Shown here in pieces: positions 8,704 to 17,432 of a stretch of 64,000 nucleotides of DNA. The translations under genes and the position numbers were made by a program. How positions within the stretch are numbered: the stretch's first letter is position 1; the number at the start of each line of letters is the position of its first letter. The stretch is from contig NZ_LT900024.1 in NCBI RefSeq assembly GCF_900182925.1, forward strand, positions 1,240,001 to 1,304,000, in the 5' to 3' direction. The stretch is from Psychrobacter sp. LV10R520-6 (GTDB lineage Bacteria; Pseudomonadota; Gammaproteobacteria; Pseudomonadales; Moraxellaceae). Below the pieces are notes generated by a model. The model searched no databases, was not told the origin of the DNA, and saw nothing but the letters and a program-made list of their open reading frames with translations.

Positions 8704-10137
8704 ATGATTAGTGTATTTGACTTATTCAAAATTGGGATTGGCCCATCAAGCTCACATACTGTAGGCCCGATGGTAGCGGCTAACTTATTTCTAGCCTCAC
8801 TACTTAAGCAAGCTGAGCTGAGCGATGTAAAAGGTATCGAGATTGAATTATATGGCTCATTAGCCGCAACCGGTAAAGGTCACGCCACCGATACCGCCAT
8901 ATTACTGGGCTTGATTGGGCACGCACCAAGCACCATTGACACGCGTTTGACCAGTCAATATTTGGCACCCATTTTTTCGGACAAACAATTAAATATCTCA
9001 GGCAGCCACTCCATTGATTTTGATACCGAGCGCGATATCCATTGGTATGGGGATACCGTGCTACCCTACCACCCTAACGCCTTGACCATCCGCGCGCGGT
9101 TGGCAGACGATACCCACTATCAAAAAACCTATTACTCAGTCGGTGGCGGCTTTGTCATCAGTGAAGAAAATGCCAACAATCCGGATGAGGATCACGCTGC
9201 GCCAACTATTGACGTCATTCCTTACCCTTTTAATAGTGCCGCAGAATTGCTTGAACAGTGTCGTGAGCATGGTTTAAGTATCAGCGATTTGGTATTGGCG
9301 AACGAGCTTCATTACCGTGATCAAGAAGAAGTCTTTGCCTACTTAGATGCTATTTGGGAGTCGATGCAAGATTGTGTGACACGTGGCTGTCAAAACAGTG
9401 GCATATTGCCGGGCGGTTTGGATGTCAAACGTCGGGCGCAAGCACTACACTTACAACTGTGCGCTGAAAGAAATCAGCCCATTGCAAAATCCGATAAGCT
9501 CGCGGCAATAGACTGGATAGACTTATACGCGCTAGCGGTCAACGAAGAAAATGCTAATGGCGGTAATGTCGTAACCGCTCCAACCAATGGCGCTGCAGGT
9601 ATTATTCCTGCGGTCATGCATTATTACCGCGACTTTTTATCAAGCTACAACCAAGATGGCGCGCGCAAATTTTTGTTGAATGCCACTGCTATCGGTAGCT
9701 TAATCAAACAAAATGCTTCAATTTCTGGTGCAGAAGTAGGCTGTCAAGGAGAAGTCGGTTCTGCCTGTGCAATGGCGGCCTCTGCATTGGCAGAAATCTT
9801 AGGCGGCGATCCTGCCAAATGTCTCAATGCTGCTGAGATAGGCATTGAGCACAACTTAGGTCTGACTTGTGATCCGGTTGGCGGCTTGGTACAAGTGCCT
9901 TGTATCGAACGCAATGCTATGGGCGCGGTAAAAGCCGTCAATGCGGCACGTCTTGCCTGCCGTGGTAACGGACAACACTTTGTGTCTTTTGATAAAGTCG
10001 TTGAGACCATGAAACAAACGGGCGCTGATATGTTAGACAGCTATAAAGAAACATCGCGTGGCGGCCTTGCCATTTACGCTGATAACCGCATACCCACTGC
10101 AACTCAAGGCGTTAGCGTAAAATACAGCCAGTGCTAA
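8704..10137 (+). CDS. sdaA: L-serine dehydratase, iron-sulfur type
   Basis: This cytoplasmic enzyme deaminates L-serine to pyruvate and ammonia with a [4Fe-4S] cluster. The 477-residue single-chain form has the beta domain first ([16 protein letters not shown] at the N-terminus) and the alpha domain behind it. Candidate cluster cysteines are in [21 protein letters not shown] and [10 protein letters not shown], all typical of SdaA/SdaB. The ribosome site is weak (TTTGGTAA before the ATG), but the N-terminal homology fixes the start. A strong terminator follows at 10181. Confidence 0.96.
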   Translation: MISVFDLFKIGIGPSSSHTVGPMVAANLFLASLLKQAELSDVKGIEIELYGSLAATGKGHATDTAILLGLIGHAPSTIDTRLTSQYLAPIFSDKQLNISGSHSIDFDTERDIHWYGDTVLPYHPNALTIRARLADDTHYQKTYYSVGGGFVISEENANNPDEDHAAPTIDVIPYPFNSAAELLEQCREHGLSISDLVLANELHYRDQEEVFAYLDAIWESMQDCVTRGCQNSGILPGGLDVKRRAQALHLQLCAERNQPIAKSDKLAAIDWIDLYALAVNEENANGGNVVTAPTNGAAGIIPAVMHYYRDFLSSYNQDGARKFLLNATAIGSLIKQNASISGAEVGCQGEVGSACAMAASALAEILGGDPAKCLNAAEIGIEHNLGLTCDPVGGLVQVPCIERNAMGAVKAVNAARLACRGNGQHFVSFDKVVETMKQTGADMLDSYKETSRGGLAIYADNRIPTATQGVSVKYSQC

Positions 10138-10178
10138 TTATTGACATACAACAGTAACCCAAATAAATCGACCGGCAT

Positions 10179-10212
10179 AAAAAAGCCTCTAACAAACGAG
10201 AGGCTTTTCTTA
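10179..10212. terminator. Terminator after sdaA
   Basis: AAAAGCCTCT and AGAGGCTTTT arms with an eight-base loop. The flanking A-run and T-rich tail allow action in both directions, including for the minus-strand lipoprotein gene. Confidence 0.88.
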
Positions 10213-10288
10213 TTTTAGGACAGGAAATGATAGTTTAGGATTTGCTCATTAAACAAAATAGCAATCATAACCATTAATAGACTTATAA

Positions 10289-10687
10289 CTACTCAGCAGT
10301 TTTTGAAACCATTTCGTTTAGTAGCCATACTGGTTTTACCATACCTGAAGTAGTGTCAGCAATGGCTTCTTGACGCACATCTAAAACATAACGATAGTTT
10401 GGCTCATAAGTAAAGCCTTGGATATTACCGTTTAGAGTATTGTAGTTTTTCTGATAAGTCTGGCGATACTGTAAGCATTGAGCTTCAACTTTGTTGCCAC
10501 TAGTATCCATCATTTCACACAACGCTTTACGCGGAGCAATTTCTACTTCAAAACTTGGAATGTTAACCACTTTGACACTGACCGCTTGACCTTCAACGAC
10601 CATGGCACGTTCGTCGTCTAGACCCATAGTTGAACAACCTGCTAATGCAAAAGTTGATGCCAATGCTGCAATTGCTAATTTTTTCAT
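10289..10687 (-). CDS. Putative lipoprotein
   Basis: The 132-residue product begins MKKLAIAALASTFALAGCSTMG, a signal peptide with lipobox LAGC, so the mature protein should be lipidated at its Cys and held in the envelope. The mature part has two further cysteines (ALCEMMD, AQCLQYR) and the segment YVLDVRQEAIADTTSGMVKP. No known domain is recognised. GAGGATAGGA precedes the ATG. A serine after the lipid Cys would favour sorting to the outer membrane by the Lol rule known from E. coli. It is a single gene ending near the sdaA terminator. Confidence 0.75.
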   Translation of the reverse strand: MKKLAIAALASTFALAGCSTMGLDDERAMVVEGQAVSVKVVNIPSFEVEIAPRKALCEMMDTSGNKVEAQCLQYRQTYQKNYNTLNGNIQGFTYEPNYRYVLDVRQEAIADTTSGMVKPVWLLNEMVSKTAE

Positions 10688-11004
10688 TATCCTATCCTCA
10701 GTTAATTACCGTTAAATCACTACCGCCTGTACTCATTTATTAAAGTCGTTTATGAGCTATTTCTTAAAATAACTACAAACACTCAAATTCAATCAGGCAT
10801 TTATGATAGTACTGTTGAGCTTTTGCTAAAAAAAAGCCAAGTATCATCAGCACCGTTTATTGTTGTACTACAGCCAGTATAAGACTTATAAAACCTTAGC
10901 CTCTATGACTGCTTTGTAACTTAACGTCAGGTTTTGCAACTGAAGTTAGTCAGCTGTAAAGCCAACTACAAGTATTAACACTACAAAAACTAGCATCAAA
11001 AGTA
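10688..11004. other. Gene-free spacer
   Basis: 317 bases between the lipoprotein promoter and the 3' end of argJ. I see no gene, strong hairpin or repeat here. Confidence 0.4.
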
Positions 11005-12228
11005 TTAGCTACGGTAGTCAGCATTAATTTTGACATAATCGTAGGACAAATCGCAGGTATAGACAGTATCGCTTGCCGCGCCGCGTGCCAAATCAATATG
11101 AATGGTAATCTCAGGCCGACTCATGACCGCATTACCGGCGGCTTCAGTATAATCAGTGGCAACACCGCCATTTTGACAAATCAGTACCTCATCTAACGAG
11201 ACATCGATTTGCTCAGTGTCGAGGTCTTCAACACCCGCATAACCAACGGCCGCTAATATACGACCCCAATTGGCATCACTAGCAAAAAATGCCGTTTTAA
11301 CCAAAGGTGAGTGTGCCACTGCATAAGCCACATCGCAGCATTCTTGAGTGGTCTTCCCGCCAGTAACTTTCACGGTGATAAACTTCGTTGCGCCTTCCCC
11401 ATCACGGACAATCAATTGGGCTAAGCGCACAAACACCTCTCTCAAAGCGTCAAATAAGGACTGATAATGCGGATGCTCAGTACTATCAATCACGTTAGAA
11501 CTGGCTTTGCCCGTTGCTATTAGCACACAGCAATCATTGGTCGAGGTATCACCATCAACAGTAATACGATTAAAGGATTGCTCATTGATAGCACTGAGCA
11601 TCTCTTGCAATAAATCGGCAGCAACATTGGCGTCAGTAGCCACATAACCAAGCATGGTTGCCATGTTGGGTCGTATCATCCCTGAGCCTTTAGAGATCCC
11701 TGTAATATGGTAGTCAGTATTGCCAATATGTAATTGCTGGCTAGCAACTTTGGGCACGGTATCAGTAGTACGAATACCATTCGCGGCCGCCAACCAATTG
11801 TCTGGAGCGAGATGACTCAACGCTGAGTCTAACCCCGCTATCACCGCCTCGCTATTTAGTGGCTCACCAATAACGCCAGTAGAAAACGGCAATACTGTAT
11901 TTGTCTCCACGTCAGCCTTATCTGCCAAGGCAGCACAAATATCTATTGCACGGCGTTTGCCATCAGCACCTGTACCCGCATTGGCATTACCAGTATTGGT
12001 CACCAAATAGCGCGGTGTGGTTAGCGCAAAGTGCTCGCGCAATACCCGCACAGGGGCAGCACAAAAGGCATTTTTAGTAGTGACAACAGCGGTAGTGGCG
12101 CTATCATTGATTTCGATGACAACCAAATCATCACGGTCTTTATAGCGTACGCCAGCTGCAGTGGCACTGAGTTTGATACCGTCAATGGCATAAATGGTAT
12201 TAGGTACTGCGACATCTCCGACAGCCAT
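11005..12228 (-). CDS. argJ: Bifunctional ornithine acetyltransferase / N-acetylglutamate synthase
   Basis: ArgJ moves the acetyl group from N-acetylornithine to glutamate and, in the bifunctional type, also makes N-acetylglutamate from acetyl-CoA. The 407-residue precursor contains the self-cleavage site in NMATMLGYVATDA (about residues 193-205), where the threonine after Ala becomes the N-terminal nucleophile of the beta chain. VDGDTSTND and DGEGATKFI are standard family motifs. AAGGA lies before the ATG. The gene is followed upstream (63 bases) by xthA in the same direction, but the functions are unrelated. Confidence 0.95.
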   Translation of the reverse strand: MAVGDVAVPNTIYAIDGIKLSATAAGVRYKDRDDLVVIEINDSATTAVVTTKNAFCAAPVRVLREHFALTTPRYLVTNTGNANAGTGADGKRRAIDICAALADKADVETNTVLPFSTGVIGEPLNSEAVIAGLDSALSHLAPDNWLAAANGIRTTDTVPKVASQQLHIGNTDYHITGISKGSGMIRPNMATMLGYVATDANVAADLLQEMLSAINEQSFNRITVDGDTSTNDCCVLIATGKASSNVIDSTEHPHYQSLFDALREVFVRLAQLIVRDGEGATKFITVKVTGGKTTQECCDVAYAVAHSPLVKTAFFASDANWGRILAAVGYAGVEDLDTEQIDVSLDEVLICQNGGVATDYTEAAGNAVMSRPEITIHIDLARGAASDTVYTCDLSYDYVKINADYRS

Positions 12229-12291
12229 ATTAAAATCCTTATTAATCCGTGTTTAGTTTTTTTATTGGAAATAAAATCGTTAATATTATGC

Positions 12292-13110
12292 TTAACTTAA
12301 GTCAAACGCTGACCAGATCGGCGCATGATCAGAAGGCTTTTCCATCGCGCGCAACTCATAGCTGATACCGGCATCAATACACTGCTCTTTTAAGTCTGGC
12401 GTACACAAGATATGATCAATACGCATGCCACGTTTGGGATCGTCATTGAAGCCGCGACTGCGATAATCAAACCAGCTATATAGCTCGGTACTCTCTGGAT
12501 AATGCAGACGGTAGGTATCCGTCAACTCACGTGACATGAGTGCGTCATACCACTCGCGTTCCTCAGGTAAAAAAGAGGTTTTTCTGTTCTTAAGCCAGCG
12601 CTTGGCATTGATCTCCCCGATGCCGATATCGATATCTTCTGGTGCAATATTCATATCACCCATAATGATCAGCGAGCGCCCTTCAGCTTTTAGCGTATCA
12701 ATGTAAGCCATCAAATCAGCATAGTAAGCACGCTTCATGGGGAATTTGGTTGGGTGGTCTTGGCTCTCCCCTTGCGGAAAATAGCCATTGAGCACATCAA
12801 TTTCACGTCCTTGCAGCTCATAGCGGGCATGAATAAAGCGCTTTTGCGCCTCTTCATCTTCACCAGGAAAGCCTTTTTGTACGAAGATGGGCGCGACTTT
12901 CGATACCAGCGCTACTCCATAATGCGCCTTTTGACCAAAGTACTCTATGTGATAACCTAAACTTTCAACATTTTCAAGGGGAAACTGGTCATCGTGAACC
13001 TTAGTTTCCTGTAAGCCCATCACATCAGGATCGATGATGTCACGTACCGCCTCAAGCTGATGTTGACGAGCGCGGATACCATTGATATTAAAACTGACAA
13101 AACGGGTCAT
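12292..13110 (-). CDS. xthA: Exodeoxyribonuclease III
   Basis: This AP endonuclease and 3'-5' exonuclease of base-excision repair has 272 residues, the ExoIII length. The active-site signatures of the exonuclease-endonuclease-phosphatase fold are all present: NINGIRAR, LQETKV (metal-binding Glu), GDMNIAPEDIDIG (Asp/Asn), RIDHIL, and the C-terminal SDHAPIW catalytic His. ATAGGATAG precedes the ATG. It lies directly upstream of argJ on the same strand and may share its transcript. Confidence 0.95.
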   Translation of the reverse strand: MTRFVSFNINGIRARQHQLEAVRDIIDPDVMGLQETKVHDDQFPLENVESLGYHIEYFGQKAHYGVALVSKVAPIFVQKGFPGEDEEAQKRFIHARYELQGREIDVLNGYFPQGESQDHPTKFPMKRAYYADLMAYIDTLKAEGRSLIIMGDMNIAPEDIDIGIGEINAKRWLKNRKTSFLPEEREWYDALMSRELTDTYRLHYPESTELYSWFDYRSRGFNDDPKRGMRIDHILCTPDLKEQCIDAGISYELRAMEKPSDHAPIWSAFDLS

Positions 13111-13340
13111 ACACTATCCTATAATAGTTGGTTTAATTTTGATTGTTTTTGACTAAATATTTTAAATCTAGTGTCGCTTAAGTCATTATGATAACAGACC
13201 TGCATGGGTCTATCTGTTGCGTGTTTTTAACGCTTAGGCTACAGTAGAATGCCTATTTACTATTCATAATTATTATTATCATCACAACTTATAATTTATT
13301 ATTATCACGACAACGTACATTATTTCTATCGAGTAATTTT

Positions 13341-13964
13341 ATGACAACCGCTATGAACAAAACCACCACTGCTGCATCGACCGTTAATACGGCGTCCACG
13401 CCGCTGTTTGCTACCAATTATCATGTCTATATTAACCATACGGACGCCGGCGGCATAGTCTATCATGCCAATCATTTGGTATTTTTTGAAAACTGCCGCC
13501 GAGATTGGTTTAGCAAAATTGGACTAAATAGTTATTTTTTACAGACTGATGATGGTCAGATTCAACATTTTGTAGTCAGTCAAGCGCAGCTACACTACCG
13601 TCAGGCTATATTTTTAGATGAGGTAATCTCGGTGCGTATTGATAAGGTTGAGCTAAAACCTGCTAGTATTGTATTTTATCAAAGCATTCATCGCAGCTTA
13701 CCAGAAAATGAGCCAGCAGATAAATCTAAGTCTATTAACACTTTATTAAGCAGCACTAAAATCGTTATTGCCTGCGTCCAAAATCAAATAAAGCCTGACC
13801 CCTCACCACAATCATCGCCACAACCATTAGACCAGCCAGCCAATCAAGAATCGGTGGCCCCTATGGCTGTTGATAGTAACCCACTAATACGACCGATCCG
13901 CGTGCCACAAAAGTTATACGATATGATTCAAAAGGCTATCAAGCATCACGCTGATGAGCAATAA
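13341..13964 (+). CDS. YbgC-like acyl-CoA thioesterase (intact copy)
   Basis: The first 130 residues form a 4-hydroxybenzoyl-CoA thioesterase hot-dog fold of the YbgC type, with the catalytic Asp in NHTDAGGIVYHANHLVFFE. It is expected to hydrolyse short acyl-CoA or acyl-ACP esters. After the last core strand comes a Pro/Gln/Ser-rich linker of about 40 residues and then IRVPQKLYDMIQKAI, so the 207-residue protein is clearly longer than E. coli YbgC (134). The 3' 429 bases recur almost unchanged at 18394-18822, which shows a duplication. Before that event the gene probably lay directly upstream of fetA. The ribosome site is weak. Confidence 0.85.
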   Translation: MTTAMNKTTTAASTVNTASTPLFATNYHVYINHTDAGGIVYHANHLVFFENCRRDWFSKIGLNSYFLQTDDGQIQHFVVSQAQLHYRQAIFLDEVISVRIDKVELKPASIVFYQSIHRSLPENEPADKSKSINTLLSSTKIVIACVQNQIKPDPSPQSSPQPLDQPANQESVAPMAVDSNPLIRPIRVPQKLYDMIQKAIKHHADEQ

Positions 13965-14040
13965 CCGCTGCTGATGAACAGTCTCACTTATAATAAGAGT
14001 ACCAATTCTATGCTCACGTTTGAGAATATCTGGGTACATA
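13536..14040 (+). repeat. Long direct repeat, left copy
   Basis: These 505 bases (3' thioesterase, intergenic bases, 5' end of fetA) match 18394-18898 at a constant offset of 4858, with only a handful of substitutions and no indels. The near identity points to a recent duplication. Confidence 0.95.
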
Positions 14041-14110
14041 TCGCGCGCGCCAAATAGTAAGCAGCAGTTTGTCGCTCCTTAGTTGCTATGGGCTGTCTTT
14101 GTTGCCCATT
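13978..14110 (+). pseudogene. Deletion scar joining fetA 5' end to fetB 3' end
   Basis: Bases 13978-14040 equal the start of the fetA frame at 18836 onward. Bases 14062-14110 equal the last bases of fetB and its downstream flank (20621-20669). The short stretch between, 14041-14061, is partly alignable with both. About 1.7 kb of the second fetAB copy has therefore been lost at a poorly matching junction, and no functional frame remains. The IS5-type element begins at the next base, 14111. Confidence 0.9.
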
Positions 14111-14164
14111 AGACCTCTTTCCAAACCAGAAAACATGTTAAATTAACCAACAGACGCCCTCATC

Positions 14165-14599
14165 ATGACATACAACGAACTTATCAAACTACCAGCGCAC
14201 CACTTCAAACGGTACATAGGCGTCAACAAAGACACCTTCGATAAAATGACCCAAATATGTCATCAGAGCTATCAAGTTAAGCATAAAAAAGGCGGGCGTC
14301 ACAGTAGTATCAGCGTAGAAAACAAACTACTCATAACGCTCACCTATTACCGAGAATACCGAACCCAGTTTCATATTGCTCAAGACTTTGGTATATCAGA
14401 AAGTGCGGTATGTAAAAGTATTCACTGGGTAGAGCACGCGCTTATAAAACATCCAGACTTTGCATTACCGAGTAAAAAAGCCCTATGGCAAGACCCTCAC
14501 ATGGATACCGTACTCATTGATGCCACAGAAGTGGCCATAGAGCGTCCCAAAAAAAGCAAAAACAAGGCTACTCCGGTAAAAAGAAACGACATACCCTAA
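14165..14599 (+). CDS. IS5-family transposase, N-terminal frame
   Basis: This 144-residue frame encodes the helix-turn-helix region (LITLTYYREYRTQFHIAQDF, SESAVCKSI) and the first catalytic Asp in VLIDATEV. It runs through an A7 tract at 14549-14555 (CCC AAA AAA AGC), where a -1 slip would enter the second frame. The shifted reading gives GYSGKKKRHTLKAQ, the conserved family segment, so the split is either programmed -1 frameshifting or a frameshift at a slippery run. In the zero frame the protein ends in an unconserved tail. Confidence 0.88.
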   Translation: MTYNELIKLPAHHFKRYIGVNKDTFDKMTQICHQSYQVKHKKGGRHSSISVENKLLITLTYYREYRTQFHIAQDFGISESAVCKSIHWVEHALIKHPDFALPSKKALWQDPHMDTVLIDATEVAIERPKKSKNKATPVKRNDIP

Positions 14600-14610
14600 A
14601 GGCTCAGATA

Positions 14611-14979
14611 GTGGTCAACAAAGCGGATAAAAGTATTATCTGCACTCATTTCAGTACCGGTAGATGTCATGATTTCACACTCTTTCGTCACTCAAAACTA
14701 ACCATAAACGAAGACATAACGATTAAAGTAGACTCAGGCTATCAAGGCATCCAAAAACAGCATAGCAACAGCGTATCACCTATAAAAAACAGTAAGAAGC
14801 ATCCATTAACGCAAGAGCAGAAGAGAGAAAATAGGAAGCTTGCGGCTGAACGCATTACTAATGAGCATGTTATCGGTGTCTTAAAACGTTTTAGAATCTT
14901 ATCTTGTCGCAATCGAAGAAAGCGTTTCGGGCTGCGGTTTAATTTGATTGCTGCTATTTATAACTTAGAGTTAGCCTAG
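14611..14979 (+). CDS. IS5-family transposase, C-terminal frame
   Basis: The frame carries the second catalytic Asp in KVDSGYQGIQ and the catalytic Glu in ERITNEHVIGVLKRF. It has no ribosome site of its own; the frame is open upstream to the A7 slip site, so it is most likely expressed as a fusion with the preceding frame. It ends 15 bases before the right inverted repeat finishes. With both frames joined, all three DDE residues are present, so the element may be active. Confidence 0.85.
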   Translation: MVNKADKSIICTHFSTGRCHDFTLFRHSKLTINEDITIKVDSGYQGIQKQHSNSVSPIKNSKKHPLTQEQKRENRKLAAERITNEHVIGVLKRFRILSCRNRRKRFGLRFNLIAAIYNLELA

Positions 14980-14992
14980 TTTGGAAAGAGGT

Positions 14993-15688
14993 CTATTGAA
15001 GATACTCATAAGCCTTGCTAGTGTCTTTCTTTACGATATAACCATTTTCATAATAGAACGCTAACTCAGTATATGCTTCTGGGTAACCCATTTTTTCAGC
15101 TCTTTGGACTGCCTTAAACGCACTTTCGTCAAGATTATCAACTAAAGACCTTTGAAGCTTTGCATATCTAATATTGCACTCTGCATCTTTTAATTTATTA
15201 ATACATTGAATCAAATACTTCAGTGCTTGCTCTTTTCGTGCTTTCTCTTCTCGTTCTTCTTTTCTTTGCTGTTGGAGTTTATAGCTATCGCTATAATTAG
15301 GACTGTATCCCGTCGATTCACGGTATTGTTTAACATTCTCTTTAGTATAGTAATCTGACATAAATATTAAAGAGGTTCTGTCATTTAGTTCAGCCCCTTT
15401 TCTGTACCAAGACCAAGCTTCGTGACGATCTTTATTCAACCCCATTATTCCATCATAATAGGCCTCTCCAATCTTACCAGCAGCATAACCAGAGCCATTT
15501 TCGAAAGCCGTATACAACCAAGATAAGGAGTCACCTTCCTGTCCAGAGAACTCATAGAATTTGGCTACTTCTTCTTGAGAAACTCGATCGCCTGATTTAG
15601 CTTTATTTAATAAATTCTGATTAATAGAAGCTGCATAACTAGAGCTGCTAAACGTAAACAACAAAACCAAGAGGATTGCTTTTTTCAT
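14993..15688 (-). pseudogene. Sel1-repeat secreted protein, 3'-truncated by the IS
   Basis: The 231-residue frame starts with signal peptide MKKAILLVLLFTFSSSSYA and contains Sel1-like repeats (SGYAAGKIGEAYYDG, KDRHEAWSWYRKGAELND, YPEAYTELAFYYENG). Sel1 proteins serve as periplasmic or exported scaffolds. The last repeat is cut in mid-motif (DTSKAYEYLQ). The stop TAG is supplied by the right end of the IS5-type element, whose last base is 14994, so an unknown C-terminal part is missing. A shortened product might still be made. A highly charged coiled-coil-like stretch (QQQRKEEREEKARKEQA) lies near residue 135. Confidence 0.8.
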
Positions 15689-15783
15689 ATTATCTCTATC
15701 TTTATTGGGAACAACTGTTTGGTAGAGTATCAGAATATCTAATAATTTTCACGATGTATCAAACTATCAATGCCTTCAATTAA

Positions 15784-15978
15784 TTATTTCATCAATTTCT
15801 TATCAGCATTTCTAGTAAAAAATTCAGGTAAGTTATCTACGGTATACTGTCTTAGAGATTGAACACTGTCCTTTTCCAAAGCATCAATAAAGAAAGCCCC
15901 AAGCAAAATTTTCTACCGTGTCAGCTTCTTACCTAACTTCTGCTGCTCTTTCGAATCAGTACCACCAAGCAAGCTCAT
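15784..15978 (-). pseudogene. TraD/MobC-like small mobilization protein, amber-interrupted
   Basis: A 65-codon frame starts with a strong AAGGAGG ribosome site and reads MSLLGGTDSKEQQKLGKK, then a TAG at codon 22 (15913-15915). It continues KILLGAFFIDALE ... DNLPEFFTRNADKKLMK to a TAA. The KILLGAFF and LPEFFTRNADKKL elements recall the small TraD-like conjugal proteins encoded divergently from mobA/mobL on mobilizable plasmids. The divergent position relative to the relaxase remnant agrees. The assignment rests on recalled motif similarity. Confidence 0.55.
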
Positions 15979-16104
15979 AATACCTCCTTAAATTATCAAA
16001 ATTTTTATGCCTTCAACTATAGCAAGTTCGCCAATATCTAACAATGTACTATGATATGGTTATTCAACGGATGTTTGCGTCCCACTGACTAAGTGCGCGT
16101 TTTT

Positions 16105-16174
16105 GAGAACTGTGATATTTTTCCCCTATCGGCTCATTTATTCCAGTTCTCAAAACACGTTGGGGACACCCCAA
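16105..16174. other. oriT-like region with two inverted repeats
   Basis: GAGAACTG at 16105-16112 pairs with CAGTTCTC at 16144-16151. Nine bases later comes TTGGGG-aca-CCCCAA at 16160-16174, followed by a second CCCC. A GC-rich dyad just upstream of a MobA/MobL relaxase frame and divergent from a small TraD-like frame is the usual place of a transfer origin. No nic-site consensus was verified. Confidence 0.4.
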
Positions 16175-16184
16175 ACCCCAAAAA

Positions 16185-16550
16185 ATCAAGCTCGAAATAG
16201 GCAGTCGTTATGGAGATATTCATGGCAAGAACCAAGTCAGTATCAAGAGCAAAAGAAAAAATGCTATTGCTGCCGCTTATCGTGTTGGTGACAAATTGCT
16301 TGATGGAAGCAAAGAGAATGGCAAAGTACATGATTGTAAAAAACGCAGTGGCGTATTAAGTGCCGATATTATTTTACCGTCTGCCTTAGCTGAGGGCGAC
16401 ATTAGCAGAGCCGATGGTTACCCATTTGAACCTGATATCAAAGGCTTGTTTGCTGATTTTGATACGACCAGTAACCGCTTAGGTAATACGGTTGCCGATA
16501 AGAACACACGCTTAACAGCAGTACTGAAAGATGTAGCTGGAAAGGTTTAA
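16185..16550 (+). pseudogene. MobA/MobL relaxase fragment joined to an HsdM-like fragment
   Basis: The open frame reads KNAIAAAYRVGDKLLDG ... HDCKKRSGVLSADIILP, close to the N-terminal AAAAYRAGE...L.D motif and following segment of MobA/MobL relaxases. It has no start codon and no MAIYHLSV-type beginning. At about 16390 it changes abruptly into PDIKGLFADFDTTSNRLGNT VADKN, which resembles the N-terminal domain of type I restriction methylase HsdM, and stops soon after. I read this as two gene remnants fused by deletion. The HsdM part is from memory and less certain. Confidence 0.55.
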
Positions 16551-16570
16551 TTAAAAAATATCAGAGAGTA

Positions 16571-16618
16571 GTTAATCCCTGCCTTTAATTCCTGTTATTT
16601 GGTTGGAGCGGGATTAAC
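16571..16618. other. Inverted repeat in debris region
   Basis: GTTAATCCC (16571-16579) and GGGATTAAC (16610-16618) are perfect nine-base arms with a 30-base loop behind the relaxase remnant. There is no T-run, so it may be a former element end or a weak structure of no function. Confidence 0.3.
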
Positions 16619-16768
16619 ATCCAATAATTAAGGTTTACGAGGAGTCACATGGTATAGATTTGGCTTGGCAGACGGTTTTGCTAGGCAGTAATATAACCTA
16701 AGATATTGCCCGTAACCCCATATCAACGCTGTAGAGATCTTTGATGCTCTCGACAATCTCGGGACAGT

Positions 16769-17071
16769 TCAAACATTGAAGCCTATATGTTTTCCTGTCG
16801 GAAGCTCCACATCGATACGGAGTTTGCCACCCATCGCTTCAACATATTTTTTCATGGTTGAAATCTTAAGATCATAACCACGATTTTCTATTGCTGAAAG
16901 AGATGGCTGTTTAATTCCAAGTGTTTCAGCCAGTTCTTTTTGTGAGAGTTTTAATTCTTCACGGATACAGTAAAGCTGACTTTCTAATAGCAGGCTGTCC
17001 GCCATTTCTTGAATACGAGCTTGGCTCTCTGGAGAGCGCTTAGCTAATAGTTCTTGTAGAGTCTTAGTCAT
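16769..17071 (-). CDS. higA: HigA-type antitoxin, XRE family
   Basis: This 100-residue DNA-binding antitoxin has a Cro/C1 helix-turn-helix at about residues 38-70 (LSQKELAETLGIKQPSLSAIE). The C-terminal YVEAMGGKLRIDVELP is usual in HigA partners of RelE-like toxins. It should neutralise the upstream-encoded toxin and, with it, repress the shared promoter. The ATG lies inside the toxin gene's last codons (eight-base overlap), with AGGAGA upstream, so translation is coupled. The toxin-first order is characteristic of HigBA. Confidence 0.88.
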   Translation of the reverse strand: MTKTLQELLAKRSPESQARIQEMADSLLLESQLYCIREELKLSQKELAETLGIKQPSLSAIENRGYDLKISTMKKYVEAMGGKLRIDVELPTGKHIGFNV

Positions 17072-17420
17072 TATATTTTTCTCCTAATGTTGAGAGATGA
17101 AGCTCATATTGTTTGTCTGCAATCGCCAGCATCTCTGTATAGAATCGCTTTTTACCACTTTTATCACCAATACAGAGCACAATGGCCTGGCGTAATGGAT
17201 CAAATGCAAAAAAAGCTCGGAGTGGTTTACCTCGGTACTGAACACGTAGTTCTTTCATATTGGTAAATTTAGAGCCATATACGGTGTCAACTAAAGGACG
17301 GCCTAAACTCGGTCCTTTTTGCTCCAGAATAACCAAAGCAGCTAGCACTTTCTCTTGTATAGATTCTTCTTGTTGTTCAAGCCATTCATTAAACAGCTCT
17401 GTTGTGATGACTACCCACAT
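17064..17420 (-). CDS. higB: HigB-type toxin, RelE/ParE superfamily
   Basis: The 118-residue protein is predicted to be a ribosome-dependent mRNA endonuclease held inactive by the downstream antitoxin. WVVITTELFNEWLEQQ, LGRPLVDTVYGSKFTNMKEL, YRGKPLRAFFAFDP and GDKSGKKRFYTEML follow the phage-Gp49-like HigB pattern with the basic residues expected for catalysis. There is no strong ribosome site before its ATG. It is transcribed first in a two-gene operon whose promoter region contains a perfect dyad at 17433. The pair sits among plasmid remnants, which fits an origin as a plasmid-stability module. Confidence 0.85.
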   Translation of the reverse strand: MWVVITTELFNEWLEQQEESIQEKVLAALVILEQKGPSLGRPLVDTVYGSKFTNMKELRVQYRGKPLRAFFAFDPLRQAIVLCIGDKSGKKRFYTEMLAIADKQYELHLSTLGEKYND

Positions 17421-17432
17421 ATTAGAACCATG

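Larger units (their letters stand above)
14111..14994 (+). mobile_element. IS5-family insertion sequence
   Basis: This 884-base element is bounded by imperfect 19-base inverted repeats (AGACCTCTTTCCAAACCAG at the left, the complement of CTAGTTTGGAAAGAGGTCT at the right). The triplet ATT flanks both ends (14108-14110, 14995-14997) and may be the target duplication. The two flanks belong to unrelated genes, so an adjacent deletion or recombination may have followed insertion, and the matching triplet could be chance. It carries one DDE transposase encoded in two frames. Confidence 0.9.
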
